From Ambrosia x helenae (lineage: Eukaryota; Streptophyta; Magnoliopsida; Asterales; Asteraceae): a stretch of DNA of 64,000 nucleotides. The translations under genes were made by a program, and so were the position numbers. The notes beneath the pieces are model-generated. The model was not told where the DNA came from. It saw only the letters and a list, made by a program, of their open reading frames with translations, and searched no databases. Shown in pieces: positions 48,949 to 62,016 of this stretch (the first letter of the stretch is position 1; every line of letters starts with the position of its first letter). The DNA lies in the NCBI GenBank assembly GCA_030844895.1, contig CM061233.1, forward strand, positions 94,077,719 to 94,141,718, read 5' to 3'.

Positions 48949-50607
48949 GTATAACCTACATATATTAAAATGACTTTATCGTACTAGCAATTACGTTATG
49001 CTTATCGACTTTCGGAGTACCCATATTTTGGTTGTTTAATACTTGGGAACGCTATCGTAATAGTGTTTAAGTAGGACTTAATGGTTATGAAATGTCTATG
49101 TACCCAAATTTTGTGTTTTTAACCTAAGGGTATGTTAATAAAGTATTTTCTAAATAGTATGGCATTTTTTGTTTGTTACTTATGTTCATATTGCTTGCTA
49201 TGTATTTATTGCTTAATTTAGAACTATGTTAATGACACATTATGTATCATGTATAGACGTTTTACCTTTGTGACAAAAACATTTACTGCTACAACTTAAT
49301 GTATGCATAAATTATCTTCTTCAATAATATAGGCCCCTAATGAACTCAAATGTAACTGGGCCTGCAATTTTATGACAAAAATTAACAGATTTTCTATCTA
49401 TTAAAAATCTGCAAACTAAGGTTTTTATTTTTAAATTTAAAAATTCTGTTTACAAAATTAATACATATCTATATAAATATTTCCTATTGTATGTTATTTT
49501 TTTAGTAAGTTTATCATGTATAGAATTATAGATAAACATGAATATAATATTTGATTTCATAATAATGAAAAGATTTTTTCCTTTTACACTTTATCATTAT
49601 AAAAAGAATTGTCTCGTTGAACATAAACATCGAACTCTCAATTATAAACTTCAAATCTGCAAAACTTTTCCAAACAAGTGTTCGCATATTCCTGCAATAA
49701 TCAGTTGTTTGAATATTTTGTCAAGATTCCTCAAGGTAATCAAATCATGAAATTGTTTTTCACTTTAATATTATTAAAGATACTTTTATAGCTTTTATGA
49801 TAAACTTTTTGCATGTCATTATATCTCTGCCATCATCAATACTTGAAAGCTTTTCTCAACTTTCCTCACGGTAATCAAAGTATTGTTTAATTATTTTTCA
49901 CCTTTGTATTCATAATATTAAACACACTGAGCATAAACGTCCAACTATGAATTATAAAGTTGAAATCTACAAAAGTCTTCCTACCAACTTTTCACATATC
50001 ATAATATTCTTGCAATCATCAATTGTTTTAAAATTTTGTCAAGATTCCTCAACATACTCAAATCATCTAAAAAAATTTTCACGTTAATGTTAATAATAAT
50101 ATAATATTAAACATACAAACTTTTTGCATGTCATTATATCTCTCCATCATTATTTGTTGCAAGGTTTTTTCAACTATCCTCACGGTAAACAAGGCATTAA
50201 ATTTTTTTTTCAGCTTAATATTAATAATATTAAACATACTTCTATGGCTTTTATGATATCTATAATAAAGATATGATGTTTTCAAATTGAATACATTAAA
50301 CATGGTTCAATTACGAAATTCATATGTATAAAATTGATTTTTAACTAATCGTAAAAAACATACAATTTATATTCTAAATTTTAACTGTTGTATATTATTA
50401 ATTCAAATAATTTTCAATTTGAAACTCAAGTTACGTTATTTAATGTAACATCAAAATTAATGTTCACATTATAAAATTAAAATCCTTTTTTTTACGTAAA
50501 TATAAAATTATAAATCTTTACTTTTATTTTAAACAGAAAATACTATATACATACAAATTTAGTAAACTTTAAATATTTTTTTTAACTATTATTAAACAAA
50601 ACAGGGA
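48949..50607 (+). other. AT-rich spacer upstream of RepHel with a 310-bp duplication
   Basis: No gene. An imperfect tandem repeat of about 310 bp starts near 49618 and again near 49928 (shared ATAAAC.TC.AACT, AATTATAAA.TT.AAATCT.CAAAA, TTTTGTCAAGATTCCTCAA and CTTTTTGCATGTCATTATAT). Confidence 0.55.
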
Positions 50608-53600
50608 ATGACTAAAAGAAGAGAAAATCCTAATTCAATTCCTAATGAAGGAACACGACAACCAAATTCATTAGAAGGTACTTTACTACGTCTTTTTCAA
50701 ATACTATCATATTCGGTTATCAAATTTACTAATTTTGTTATTAACAAACTTAATTTTCAGCTACAATTGCCGCTGCAAGAGGTAAACAAACAGTGTTTAA
50801 ATATTATTATGTTAAATATATTTTTTTCTAATTTCATTTACATTACTAAATTGAATGTGTATCTTTACATAAATTGTCAACTTTAATTCCAGAGGCGCTT
50901 CAAAGACGTATCGCTGCAACTCAAAGACGTCAACTTAGGAAGAGAATTATTGATAATAAGAAAAGAAGACGACTATTACAAAATAATTTACAAACATCTT
51001 CATTGCTTTCTCAACAAAACAGCTCATCAATAGTTGTTGATGCAATTCCGTTAACAACAATTCTACCTGGTAAATTATGTATTCTATCAAGTACAATCAT
51101 TAATTATTTTATTACATTAATTACTTATATTTTCAAACATCTACATATTCAGTTACAACTCCAGCTCAAAGACGTCATCTTAGAAAGACGATTATTAACA
51201 ATAAGAAACAACAACAATTGTTAAAAAATTACTCCCATACATCTTCTTCGGTTTCTCTACAAAACAACTCAGCAATGCTTAATCATGCAAATGCATTACC
51301 ATCAAATGTACCTGGTAATTTTTTAAACCAAAACAATAGTTTAATAATTTATTTTATTTTAATTTATTTTATTGACGACACATAACATATATTGTTTGTT
51401 AATATAGTTAATGAGCCTACTTATAGGCGTCAAATGAGAAAACTAATTATGGATATGAAAAAAGGAAAAGAGTAATTCAACCTAATGCACACCTTCCTTC
51501 TTCAAGTCAAACAGCTCCAGGTATTGTGCATTATTTTTTACATTTCAATTTTTAATAAAATCATTAATCTTTTTACTCATTTTTATTGTTTAATATACTT
51601 CTTCATATAGATGTAAATTCGGCTGCTCACAAACGTAGACAGGGAAAGATTACTATTGATAATAAAAAGCAAAATAAAGTGTCAAGACTCAATGGAACAA
51701 AAGTGGTTTCTGATAATAATCAACAACAACCACATGCAACAACTTATAAAAGGAATATCTCGTGGTACGTATAAATATATTGTTCTTTAAAATTTAATAC
51801 TTTTTACAAAATATAAATTTACGTTATTAATATATTGAAATTTGAAACATCGTATTTAGACCATGGAGATCAAATTATTACATGTGAATTGTGTCACGCG
51901 AAGTTGTGGAAAAAAGAGGCACATAGGACAAGACAAACCATGGAGAAACAAACATATTCAATGTGTTGTGGTTACGGTAAAGTTCAGCTGCCTGTTTTAA
52001 AAGACGCAAGGCCAGAATATCAATCATTATTTAAAGGCTTAGATTCAAAAAGCAAATACTTCATAACCAACATAAGACGTTTCAATTCAATGTTCTCTTT
52101 CACATCAATGGGTGGAAAAGTTGACGAGAACCTTAATAACGGAAATGCACCATGCATTTACAGATTAAGTGGTCAGAATTGTCACAGTATTGGCAGTTTA
52201 CTTCCGAAGGATGGAACAACTCCTAATTTCTCCCAACTTTACATTTACGACACTGAAAACGAAATTACTAACAGGCAGCAAATTTTCAAGTATGAATTAT
52301 TTTATACAATATTATTTTATTCATAATAATATATTAAATTTTTAAATATTAATAATTTTTTTAAATATATGTTAGGGACCAAAAGAAGAAGTCAACGATC
52401 GTTGAAAAAAGGTTAAATTGTGAACTTATACAATTTTTCAAGACAATGTTAGATGCTGAAAATGAGTTGGTGAAAACCTACAGAATGGTCCGTGATCATA
52501 TTCACCAAAATCCAGAAGTCTCTCTAAAACTTCGACTAATTTGTGATAGAGAAAAAGATGGTAGAACGTATAACTTGCCTACTTCGTCTGAAGTTGCTGC
52601 TTTGATAGTAGGTGACATCACAGAAGCTGCTAAAAACCGAGACATTATTGTTGAAAGTCACTCCGAAGGTTTGCAAAGAATAAGCGAATTACATCCTTCA
52701 TACCTTGCATTACAGTATCCCATTCTATTCCCCTATGCAGATGATGGATATAGAATTGACATACCACATAGAGATGGGATCGTTACAACAAAGAAAATAC
52801 CTCCTACATGTACAATGAGGGAATTCTTTGCTTATAGGATCCAAGACCGTAATGAAGGGTATTCGTTAATTCTTAATGCAAGAAGGTTGTTTCAACAGTT
52901 TTTGGTTGATGCTTACACCATGATAGAAAGTGAAAGGCTGGTATACATTCTTTCTAAACAAAAACATCTAAGATGTGATTCATATGAGAATTTGTACAAT
53001 CAGTCAAGGAATGGTAATGGTGATTTAAGTCAATCTGGAAAACGAATCGTTTTACCATCTTCATTTACCGGCGGTGCACGTTACATGCAACAAAATTATT
53101 TAGACGCTATGTCGTTGTGTAAATGGTACGGCTATCCAGATTTCTTCATCACCATATCCTGTAACCCAAAATGGCCTGAGGTAAAAAGGTTTTTACAAGA
53201 CAAAACCATTCAGCCACAAGATCGACCAGATATTTTGTCAAGAATCTTTAAACTTAAACTGAATGCTATTATCAAAGATTTAAAAGATAACCGTTAATTC
53301 GGATCTATAAATGCAGGTATTTACAACTATAGTTGGTACTTCGTAACTTTGTTTATAAATTATTTATACTAATAATCATTTTGTATTATTGTAGTTGTCT
53401 ACACCATAGAGTTTCAAAAGCGTGGGTTACCCCACGCACACATTTGTTTATTTTTAAAAGCAAATGATAAAGTCATAACTCCAGCTCAAATAGATTCTTT
53501 TATTTCAGCTGAAATACCATGTAAAATCAAAGAACCCGAGCTTTATGATTTGGTTGCTGAATTTATGATCCATGGACCTTGTGGACGTGTTAATTTGAAA

Positions 53601-56600
53601 TCGCCTTGCATGGTTGATAAAAAATGTTCAAAAGAGTTCCCAAAAAAGATACAACCTGAAACAGCAGTTGATGAGAATGGTTTTCCCGTTTATAGAAGGC
53701 ATGATGATGGGTTCTTCGTAACAAAGTCCGGGATTGATTTAGATAACAGGTACGTTGTACCATACAATAAAAAACTTCTCAGACGTTATCAAGCTCACAT
53801 TAATGTAGAGTGGTGCAACCAAGGTGCGTTGATAAAGTATTTGTTCAAATATATAAACAAAGGACCAGATCGAGCCTCCCTTGCATTTACCACAGACGAA
53901 GCTGATGGAGAGCAGCCCAAACAACGTAATGAAATAAAAGAATACTATGATTGCAGGTACGTAATCATTAACTTATGTAATTTTTTTTTATTATAACATG
54001 TTAAATTTATTCTACTATTACTCACTACATTTTTATTAATAATAAATACCATTCTCATATGCTACATTATTTAACAGATTTATGTTACAAAAATGTAATA
54101 TAGATATAAATTTTTGTACTTAAAATAAAAAAAATTATCTTAATAATGTACATTATTTAATAAACATATTCACAATGTTAGCAACTAAAACAACATTTTA
54201 TTATCCAGGCCTACAATTAATAAAATAAAACTACAATTGATTAAATAACACCAATAACTACAACTGTAATAATTTTTGAAATTTTTAATTATATTAACAA
54301 ATATGTTTTTATTGCAGGTATGTATCGGCATGTGAGGCATCCTGGAGAATTTTTTCTTTCGAGGTACATTATAGGTATCCATCTGTTATGAGACTTCCTT
54401 TTCATCTGCCAAATCAGCAAAAAATAGTTTTTGGTGCAAATGATGATATTGACAATGTCTTAAGTAAGCGTAGTGTTGCTTCTTCTATTTTCTTACAATG
54501 GATGGTTAAGAACCAAGAAAGTTCTCTTGCACGTACATTGACATATGCTGAGTTTCCAACAAAATTCACATGGAAGATTAAAAAGCGTTGCTGGAAAGAA
54601 AGGAAGAAGTCTTTCTCAACAATTGGTAGAGTTTATTCCGTGCCTCCTTCTTTGGGTGAACCTTACTTCCTACGTATTTTGTTAAATATTGTTAAAGGCC
54701 CAAAATCATTTGAAGAAATCCGAACTGTGAACGGTAAATTGTATGCCAATTTCAGAGATGCATGCTATGCAAGAGGACTTTTAGATGATGATTCTAAATA
54801 TGTCGAAGCAATTAAAGAGGCCAGCTTTTCGGCTGTTCCTTCTTATCTTCGTTATTTATTTGGAACACTTCTTACATCCGAAAGTCTTTCAAGGCCTGAT
54901 TTTGTATGGGAGCAAACATGGCAATTACTTTCTGAAGATATCTTATACGAGAGACAAAAAAGATTTCCAGGTTTGTAATTTTTATAACCCTTTACTAAAT
55001 ACTATAACTTATATAAATAATTTAATTATTACTCATTAAAAATTTTAAACAATAATTTTTTTACCTTTAAATAATATTTATATTAATTTCTTCTCAGGTA
55101 GAGTTATTCAAGAAGAGGTGATAAAAAATTTAACTCTTTTGGAAATTGAGAATTTCCTTCGTAGAAATAACTCTACATTAAAAAGGTACAAAATAATGCC
55201 TTTTCCCAACACAGCTGCATTGTCTGATATTGATAACAGATTAATCAATGATGAGTTATCATTTGACCAAGAAGATCTTCTTAACGAGTTCAATAGCCTA
55301 AAACAGTCTTTAACTTCTGAACAACAAAGCATCTTCGAACAAATTACCAATGCAGTGGAAAATGATACTGGTGGAGTTTTCTTTGTTTACGGATTTGGTG
55401 GAACTGGAAAGACATTCTTATGGAAAACACTGGCTTCATCAATTCTAAGCAAAGGAGAAATAGTCCTAAATGTTGCTTCAAGTGGAATTGCATCATTGTT
55501 AATGTCAAGAGGTAGAACTGCCCACTCAAGATTTCATATCCCAATTAATGTTAATGAAGACACACTTTGCAGTATTACACCAAATACTGATGAGGCAAAT
55601 CTTTTAAAGAAAACTAAGTTAATAATTTGGGATGAAGCACCAATGGTACATAGGCATGCTATTGAAGCCCTTGATCGAACAATGAAAGATATTTTGGCAC
55701 CAAACAACAGTGCAACTTCACAACTCCCTTTTGGTGGTGAGGTCATTGTTTTTGGAGGGGATTTTAGACAGATTCTACCTGTTGTTCCAAATGGCAGTAG
55801 GCAAGATATTGTGAGTGCAGCTTTAACATCATCATCTTTATGGTCACAATGCAAGCTGTTAACATTAACAAGAAATATGAGACTGACCACTGGTTCACAA
55901 ACAACAAATCTTCAAGAGACAAAAGAATTTGCTAAATGGATTCTAAAAGTTGGTGAAGGAACTGTTGGCGATCCAAACGATGGAGAAGCAAACATTAAGA
56001 TTCCTAAGGATCTACTTATTTCTGATACATCTGATCCTATACAAAGTTTGATTGACTTTGTTTATCCATCAATTCTTGAACAGCATAACAATCAATCGTA
56101 CTTCTCTGAAAGAGAAATCCTAGCTCCAAAAAATGAAATTGTTCATGATATTAACGATAGATTGACTGCTTTGTTCCCAGGAGAAGAAAGAGAATATCTT
56201 AGTTCGGACAGTTATTGTCCGTCAGAGATTTTAAATCCATTTCAACAACTTTTGTATTCTCCTGACGTACTTAATAATCTTCAAATATCAGGTTTGAATA
56301 ACTTTTCACTTTAGAATAATAATTTTTTTCATTATATATTTGTTTTTTTTTCTCAGGTTTGCCTAACCACAAATTGGTTCTCAAAGTTGGTCTACCGGTA
56401 ATGCTCTTACGTAACCTTGACCAACAACAAGGACTGTGTAACGGCACAAGATTAAAGATAACAAAACTCGGAAAAAAGGGTTATTGAAGCTAAGATTATA
56501 TCTGGTACCAATGTTGGATCGAAGATTTTTATTCCAAGAATAAACATGATAACATCTGACAACAAAATTCCTTTCAAATTCCAAAGAAGGCAGTTTCCTT

Positions 56601-56824
56601 TATCAGTGTGTTTTGCCATGACAATCAATAAAAGTCAAGGACAATCGTTGTCAAGAGTTGGCGTTTACTTAAAAGAACCAGTTTTCACACATGGTCAACT
56701 TTATGTTGCATTATCAAGAGTTAAAAGTAAAGATGGCCTAAGGTTGTTGATTCTTAACAAAGATGGCGAACCACAATCAGAAACCAAGAACGTTGTCTAC
56801 AAAGAAGTTTTCTCATATTTGTAA
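50608..56824 (+). pseudogene. Helitron RepHel transposase (HUH Rep + PIF1-like helicase), with breaks
   Basis: Rolling-circle transposase. Exons: 50608-50677, 50761-50781, 50893-51069, 51153-51314, 51408-51520, 51611-51764, 51860-52289, 52376-53316, 53395-53956, 54318-54970, 55098-56291 and 56357-56824. The N-terminus carries repeated basic units (QRRQLRKRIIDNKKRRRLL). The Helitron_like_N region includes YLDHGDQIITCELCHAKLW. The Rep HUH motif HAHICLF and two-Tyr motif KYLFKYINKG lie in exon 9. The helicase has Walker A GFGGTGKT, Walker B IIWDEAPM and late motifs NKSQGQSLSRVG and YVALSRVKS. Breaks: a 6-A run at 51458 shifting frame to TAA at 51473, a phase mismatch between exons 6 and 7, TAA at 53295-53297 before the HUH motif, and a 6-A run at 56472 leading to TGA at 56485. 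Confidence 0.9.
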
Positions 56825-58003
56825 TAGACGTATAGAATTTTTATACTTTTTAATACTTATAAATCTTTTTTTATATTACATCTTTTTGTATACTAATTTT
56901 TAATAAATTATCTTCGTCAAAATTTATATTCTCTTAAGCATAACATTTTTTTTTACATAATAATATCGGTGATAATAATAATAACAACCAATTAACTCAA
57001 CATAAATACACATTACATTACAAAAACTATAATACATTCAATTTAAACTTCTACTTTCATCTTCACATCTTTAATAATAATAATATTCACACTCTAATAT
57101 AATATTAATTAAATCCTTACCTTTCCCTCTTTCCAACAAAATCACTTTACCAAATCTCTATTACAACCGTTCCATTCTTTTCTTCTCTAAAACTTGATCT
57201 TTACTTCTCTTTCCAAGAAAATCACTTTACCAAATCACTTTTCTTCTATCCCCTTTATCATATTCAAGAACAACTTAAATTTGATCTTTCTCAACATCAT
57301 TGTCAACCGATTATTCTCACCATCGAAAACAACTCAATCAGGTATGTTACATCTATTTTTCTTTCTCAAAAATCCTCACACACTTCTTTCTCATTACTAT
57401 ATGATCTTCGTCTCTGTATTTTTAGGGTTTTCATTAATTTTAATGATTATTCCTTTTTCTATATTGTATTTATAATTTGCTTTCATTAATAAAACAAATC
57501 AATCGAACTTTCAATTCTTTATGAAATTGTTGAATGTTTAATGTTTTACATTGTCTATGGCACATTACAATTATAATATATTTTCTTATTTACATGCTCT
57601 TGAATACATAATTTGATGTTAAGTTTCATTTGGTTATGGTTATGGTTCTTTATCTTTGGTTATTGTTCTTTGCATGTTGTTGTTTTACCAATTTTCGGTT
57701 ATACCCTTCTTTAAATTTATTTTAAACAACTAATATGTTATTGTTCTTTAAATTTGGTTATTGTGAATTATGGGTAAAATTTATTTTCTTTGATGTTGTT
57801 TTCATTGTTAAAGAACAAACAAATTTTCCCTTTATTTTTATATTTCTTAATTAAAATTTCTTACTAAACAATTATCATAACTAACTTTAACAAAAAATAT
57901 AGTTCATTGTTGTCAATGTTGTTCTTTATTAATTTTAATCACTTTTTGTTCTATTTATGATTTCATATAAATTCAACAGGATTCTCACATTACAAAGTAT
58001 AAA
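56825..58003 (+). promoter_or_regulatory. Spacer, leader and 5'-UTR intron of third B3 gene
   Basis: No gene. A leader with two copies of AATCACTTTACCAAATC (about 57142 and 57222) ends at the donor GTATGT (57342). The acceptor AACAG ends at 57979, 24 bases before the ATG at 58004. Same plan as the leaders of the other two B3 genes. Confidence 0.5.
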
Positions 58004-59767
58004 ATGGTTTGTTCTTTCCTGGTACCTGTTGTCGGAAACTGCAATACACTTCTGGTAAAATTTAGATTTACATATATGATTGTAACGTTGAATTTTTTGT
58101 ATTTACCATTATTTACTTACTTGTCATTACCGATTACCTTTTTCAGACTCTTCCGCCATGTTATGATATGTTACGCCAAAAGCACAAGTTCCCTCTTAGC
58201 ATTGCTTACTTAAGCCAGATTGGTGGTCATGGTTGGTTTGTTGACATTGTCAAAGACTCTAATACGTATTCCATTACAGGCGGTTGGAAAAACGCTGCAA
58301 CTGCTTTAAACCTTAGTCTTGGAGATTTGATCATTTTCAAGTTTGTTGACGGTTTAGAATTTAATATTGACGTTATAAGAAAAGACATAGGTCAACAACA
58401 GTCAGACACATTCACCATTTCCTTCACATCTGATACACAATGCATGGTAAAAAAAAATTATATCTACAAACTTATATAACTAATTTCCATATTTTTATAC
58501 ATTACTTTTCACATAATTTTTATAAAATTTTTCTAAATTATTTTTACAGATCTTATCATCTGAACACCTTAGACACCACTTTGAAAATAAGAATCTTGAT
58601 AAACCGTTTACTCTCCGGTTTGGAACTGGTAAATGGTTAGTCCGAGTTGGAAAGCGCTTCAATGATTTCTATTTGACTGACGGATGGGAGAAACTATTTC
58701 AAGATTTAAAGTTGCAAATTGGAGATTCATTAGTTTTTAACAAGGTTAAACAAACTACCTTCACTATACAAATGTTCCTTCAAGATGGCACAGGTGTTCA
58801 ACCTAACGACAATGACTCAAACATACAAGGTACGGTTCAATTAACAATCTTAATTTATAATCTTTAATTAAATGTTTTTCTGAAATTAACTCATTTAATA
58901 GCTTTTAAAGGTTGTCATTACTTGATTTTAGATTATATGTTGATTAATGATAAATTTAATACTTAATTACAGCGGACCAGCAAAATATTATGAGAAATGC
59001 AACATTTTAAATTAAAATACTGTTAATAATTCTCATTATATTAACCTATATCATATTAACAATTTTTTTTAAACTTTATTTGACTACTGCAGATGAAATA
59101 ATCTACATTTATAGTGATGAATCTGATACTGATGATGATTTTCCTATCAAACATCCTGCCGTTGACACCATCATGTTGCTGTTGAAGAATATGATGATGC
59201 TATTGAACAACATCACCCTCCTATCCATCCTAATGAACCTCATAATGCTGCTACTCTTTCAGATGATCATATTCCTGTCAATCATCCTGCTGTTGAACAA
59301 AATGACCCTCTTATTGAAGAACATGAGCCTGCTGTTGCTCTTAATGAAGATAATAATGTTGCTGATCTTCCTTTGGGTGCTACTGCTGATGAAGATCCAA
59401 CAGTTGTCAAACAACTTACACATAAATTTGTAAACTTCCATCATTTTTAATCTTTAAAGACTTTTCTTTAACTTCATTTTAACAAGTTTATATTCTAATG
59501 TGGAATCTTACTCAATACTTATGGCAGCGATTTCCTATATGGTTTTCTCGAAAGGGTGACTTTGTTAATGGAGCAGAAATACAAATCCAGTTTGCTGATG
59601 GAAATATCATTAAGGAAAACATTCGTGTAGAAGTATCCGGAAGCAAAGTTAGATTTGCAGTTTGTAAGTGGACAACATGTATGCAAAAACTTGGAATATG
59701 CAATGGTGGCAGATATCGCCTGAAATACTACAAAAGTGAAGGTCTCCTTGCTGTTTATAATGAATAG
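58004..59767 (+). pseudogene. Third B3-domain (REM-like) gene, one frameshift
   Basis: Exons: 58004-58054 (17 codons), 58147-58446 (B3: LPPCYDMLRQKHKFPL ... GGWKNAATALNLSLGDLIIF), 58550-58829 (second B3: FYLTDGWEKLFQDLKLQIGD), 59093-59429 (acidic, Pro/His-rich linker) and 59528-59767 (third B3-like: RFPIWFSRKGDF ... VCKWTTCMQKLGICNGGRY). In the linker the frame entering from exon 3 (DEIIYIYSDESDTDDDFPI) differs by one base from the frame leaving to the last exon (DEDPTVVKQLTHKF); the change is near 59170. All other junctions fit. Two domains and the exon sizes match the first gene without its NAPRT insert. Confidence 0.8.
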
Positions 59768-60270
59768 AACATGTCTACATAATACTAGATGTTAAGTAGA
59801 ATATGTTCCTTTTTAGTTGGTAGTATGTTCATATTTTGAAGTCTCAACTTTTGAACTATGAAGTTTGTTATCATAGATAACTAGATCTAACGATGTTTAA
59901 CTAGCTATGTTTGACTTAAACTTGACAGTTTTAACGACTTTTTTTTAGTTCTAATTGATTGATTTTTGTAGTTTCACACTGTTTTAAAGCACTTTTTTCA
60001 GCTCTCATTCACTGATTTTGCATTGTTTCATAATAACATAATATTATTTAATTAGTGTGACATAAATAACATATGAACCAACAAACAAATGCCTCAGATA
60101 ATCTTAAAACATTTATTTATAATCATTATTATTATTAACTATTCTAGAACTATATGCAATGAATTTTCCAAAATCATACCAAACAAGTTTTTAACATATT
60201 TCACTTCTCATTGTAACAATACTTATTCCATTAACTAAGCCTTTAACATCCATTAATATTTTATATTTCA
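59768..60270 (+). other. Helitron right-end spacer
   Basis: Non-coding AT-rich sequence between the last B3 gene and the Helitron 3' hairpin; nothing else recognised. Confidence 0.5.
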
Positions 60271-60299
60271 ACCCGGGACGCTCCCGGGTAGTCAGCTAG
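60271..60299 (+). other. Helitron 3' terminus: hairpin and CTAG
   Basis: ACCCGGG (60271-60277), loop ACGCT, CCCGGGT (60283-60289): a perfect 7-bp stem, then AGTCAG and CTAG (60296-60299), followed by the host T at 60300. This is the classic Helitron right end, which acts as the transposition terminator. Confidence 0.95.
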
Positions 60300-60680
60300 T
60301 AAAAAAATATATGAAAGAAATTAAGGTTAAAAAATTTCAACTGCGATTAACTCTATAGATTAAAGCTATTAATTAATAAAAGAGGCGTATTTACAAGATT
60401 ACCCTTACCCTAAGTCTATAAATACCATTTACAAGAAACTTAACATCTATCCCCTTATTTGATTGCTTCTTTACATCTATCCTCTATTAGGGGTGTTCAA
60501 AAACATCCGAATCCGAATTCAAATCCGAAAAATACGACAATCCGAATCCGAATTATCCGAAATTTTGGATAATCCGATTTTCAGATATCCGAAAATCGGA
60601 TAATCCAATATTTCGGATTGGGATTTGGATCCTGATTTTGAAAATTTTCGGATAATCGGATTATCCGAATCCGAATATTA

Positions 60681-60714
<34 letters not shown>

Positions 60715-61158
60715 TAGTAATATTATATACACTACATAACACAATACACAATCCTAAATCCCTAATCCTCCTAACCCTAAGTCTATACTCCTCAAATCCA
60801 TGGCAGCCGCTCCCTCTTCTCTTCTCTATAACAGCCCCCGTCCACCTTGTCTCCGACCTCCACAGCCCCAGTCCACCAATCGGTAAGTTTTTTTTACATT
60901 TTTTTTGTTCCATTTTCGTTTATCTAACTTCGATTTTTGTTTTTTTAAAAGGTTCACGTTTTAAACATAAAGGAGAACGTTTTTTTTTTATTTTTTATTA
61001 ATTTTTATTATTTATTTTTATTTTTAAGTTTTGGATTATCCGTTGAATGATCCGAATCCGAATCCGAAATTCGGATAATCCAAATTTCGATATCCGAAAT
61101 TTCAAATTCGGATCCCAATATTGACTATCCTAAATTCGGATATCCGAAGTTCGGATAA
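60300..61158 (+). repeat. A half of the flanking repeat; right flank of the Helitron
   Basis: Matches 62017-62790 (shared GAAAGAAATTAAGGTTAAAA, TTACAAGATTACCCTTACCC and CCATTTACAAGAAACTTAAC). The shared order B-A in the intact paralogue shows that the Helitron separated B (22293-23176) from this A half. From about 60488 it contains the hAT-like element also seen at 62226, here lacking its right end. Confidence 0.85.
60785..60880 (+). other. Short ORF-like leader segment inside the A repeat
   Basis: TCCATGGCAGCCGCTCCCTC begins a short Pro/Ser-rich stretch ending at a donor-like CGGTAAGT (60882). The same occurs in the paralogue at 62469-62552. It may be a captured first exon; it has no continuation and I do not recognise it. 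Confidence 0.3.
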
Positions 61159-62016
61159 CTAAAATGTAATTTGCGGTTATCGTCGGTGCACTGTAGCTCC
61201 GACTTTGTGTTTTAAGAATATATAGAATATTATTGCACCTATTAGGTTACCGCTCCACTAGTGTGTGAAATGGATGAACTTAGTATCGTATTAGTTTTGA
61301 ACTGATACGGAATAAAAAATTGTTAAAAATAGGTATGGGTACTAGTACCGAAAGTATGCGGTACGGTACCATATTTGAAGGTAAACCTAGCCAAAATATC
61401 GATAACGAACCAAAAGTACCATTCCCGAAAAACACAAAAAGTGGGTATCAAATTGGCACCGAAATGTCTCGGTACCAGTATTTGTCGGTGCCCGGTACCA
61501 AGTACTCATCGTTAGTTTATCATCATTAGATATGTGTGTTTGGTACCGAGTAATGCTATACTGCCCCCAAGGGCGCCAAATGGGCGTGAAATGTTTTGGC
61601 GTAAATTTTTTTCACGAGGCAAGGGAGATAGCATCAACCAATAGGCATCTTCCAACTTTCATCCACCAATCACATTATTTGTTTTAAATTAAAAAAAATT
61701 GAGTAATGATTGGAAGAGACTTGAAACCACTACACCCCTTGTTAATTTCAAGCCCCATGTGAGACCCACATAACACACCTCACAAAATGCCCAAGTAACG
61801 GGTTTGAAATTAACCCAACATTACACATAGTCTCATAAATTGAAATCATTGAAGCAGGCACGTATAGAACACCTCAATTCTAGCCTGTCCGACACAAACA
61901 ACAACCATTAACGCTGTTAGGGCACACCGTTAATACTATTAATCAAAGTTTATTTATTAACATGTAGGATAATTTAAAAATATACAAAACATTTTTTCAA
62001 AAATATATTTCATATC
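61159..62016 (+). repeat. B repeat, third copy
   Basis: Third copy of the B half (compare 21896-22292 and 22293-23176). Here it runs without interruption into the A half at 62017, giving the pre-insertion site of the Helitron: CGATGTAAA directly followed by TAAAAATATTTG. Confidence 0.88.

Larger units (their letters stand above)
23177..60299 (+). mobile_element. Giant autonomous-type Helitron (37,123 bp), now decayed
   Basis: The 5' end is TCTATTAATATATATAAAAG, in the style of plant Helitrons. The 3' end has a hairpin (60271-60289) followed six bases later by CTAG. Insertion is between A (23176) and T (60300) with no target duplication. The uninterrupted site is preserved in the tandem paralogue around 62016/62017. 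The element encodes RepHel (50608-56824), an RPA large-subunit gene (33424-46645) and three B3-domain genes, all on the plus strand, as expected for an autonomous plant Helitron plus cargo. Later insertions (Gypsy/Cassandra composite, MULE, MITE-like insert, solo LTR) account for about 14.5 kb, so the original size was roughly 22-23 kb. Confidence 0.92.

Noticed and set aside
23177..60299. CRISPR arrays, bacterial operons or phage
   Set aside because: Spliced genes, plant transposon families and AT-rich spacers throughout; no regular short repeats with unique spacers.
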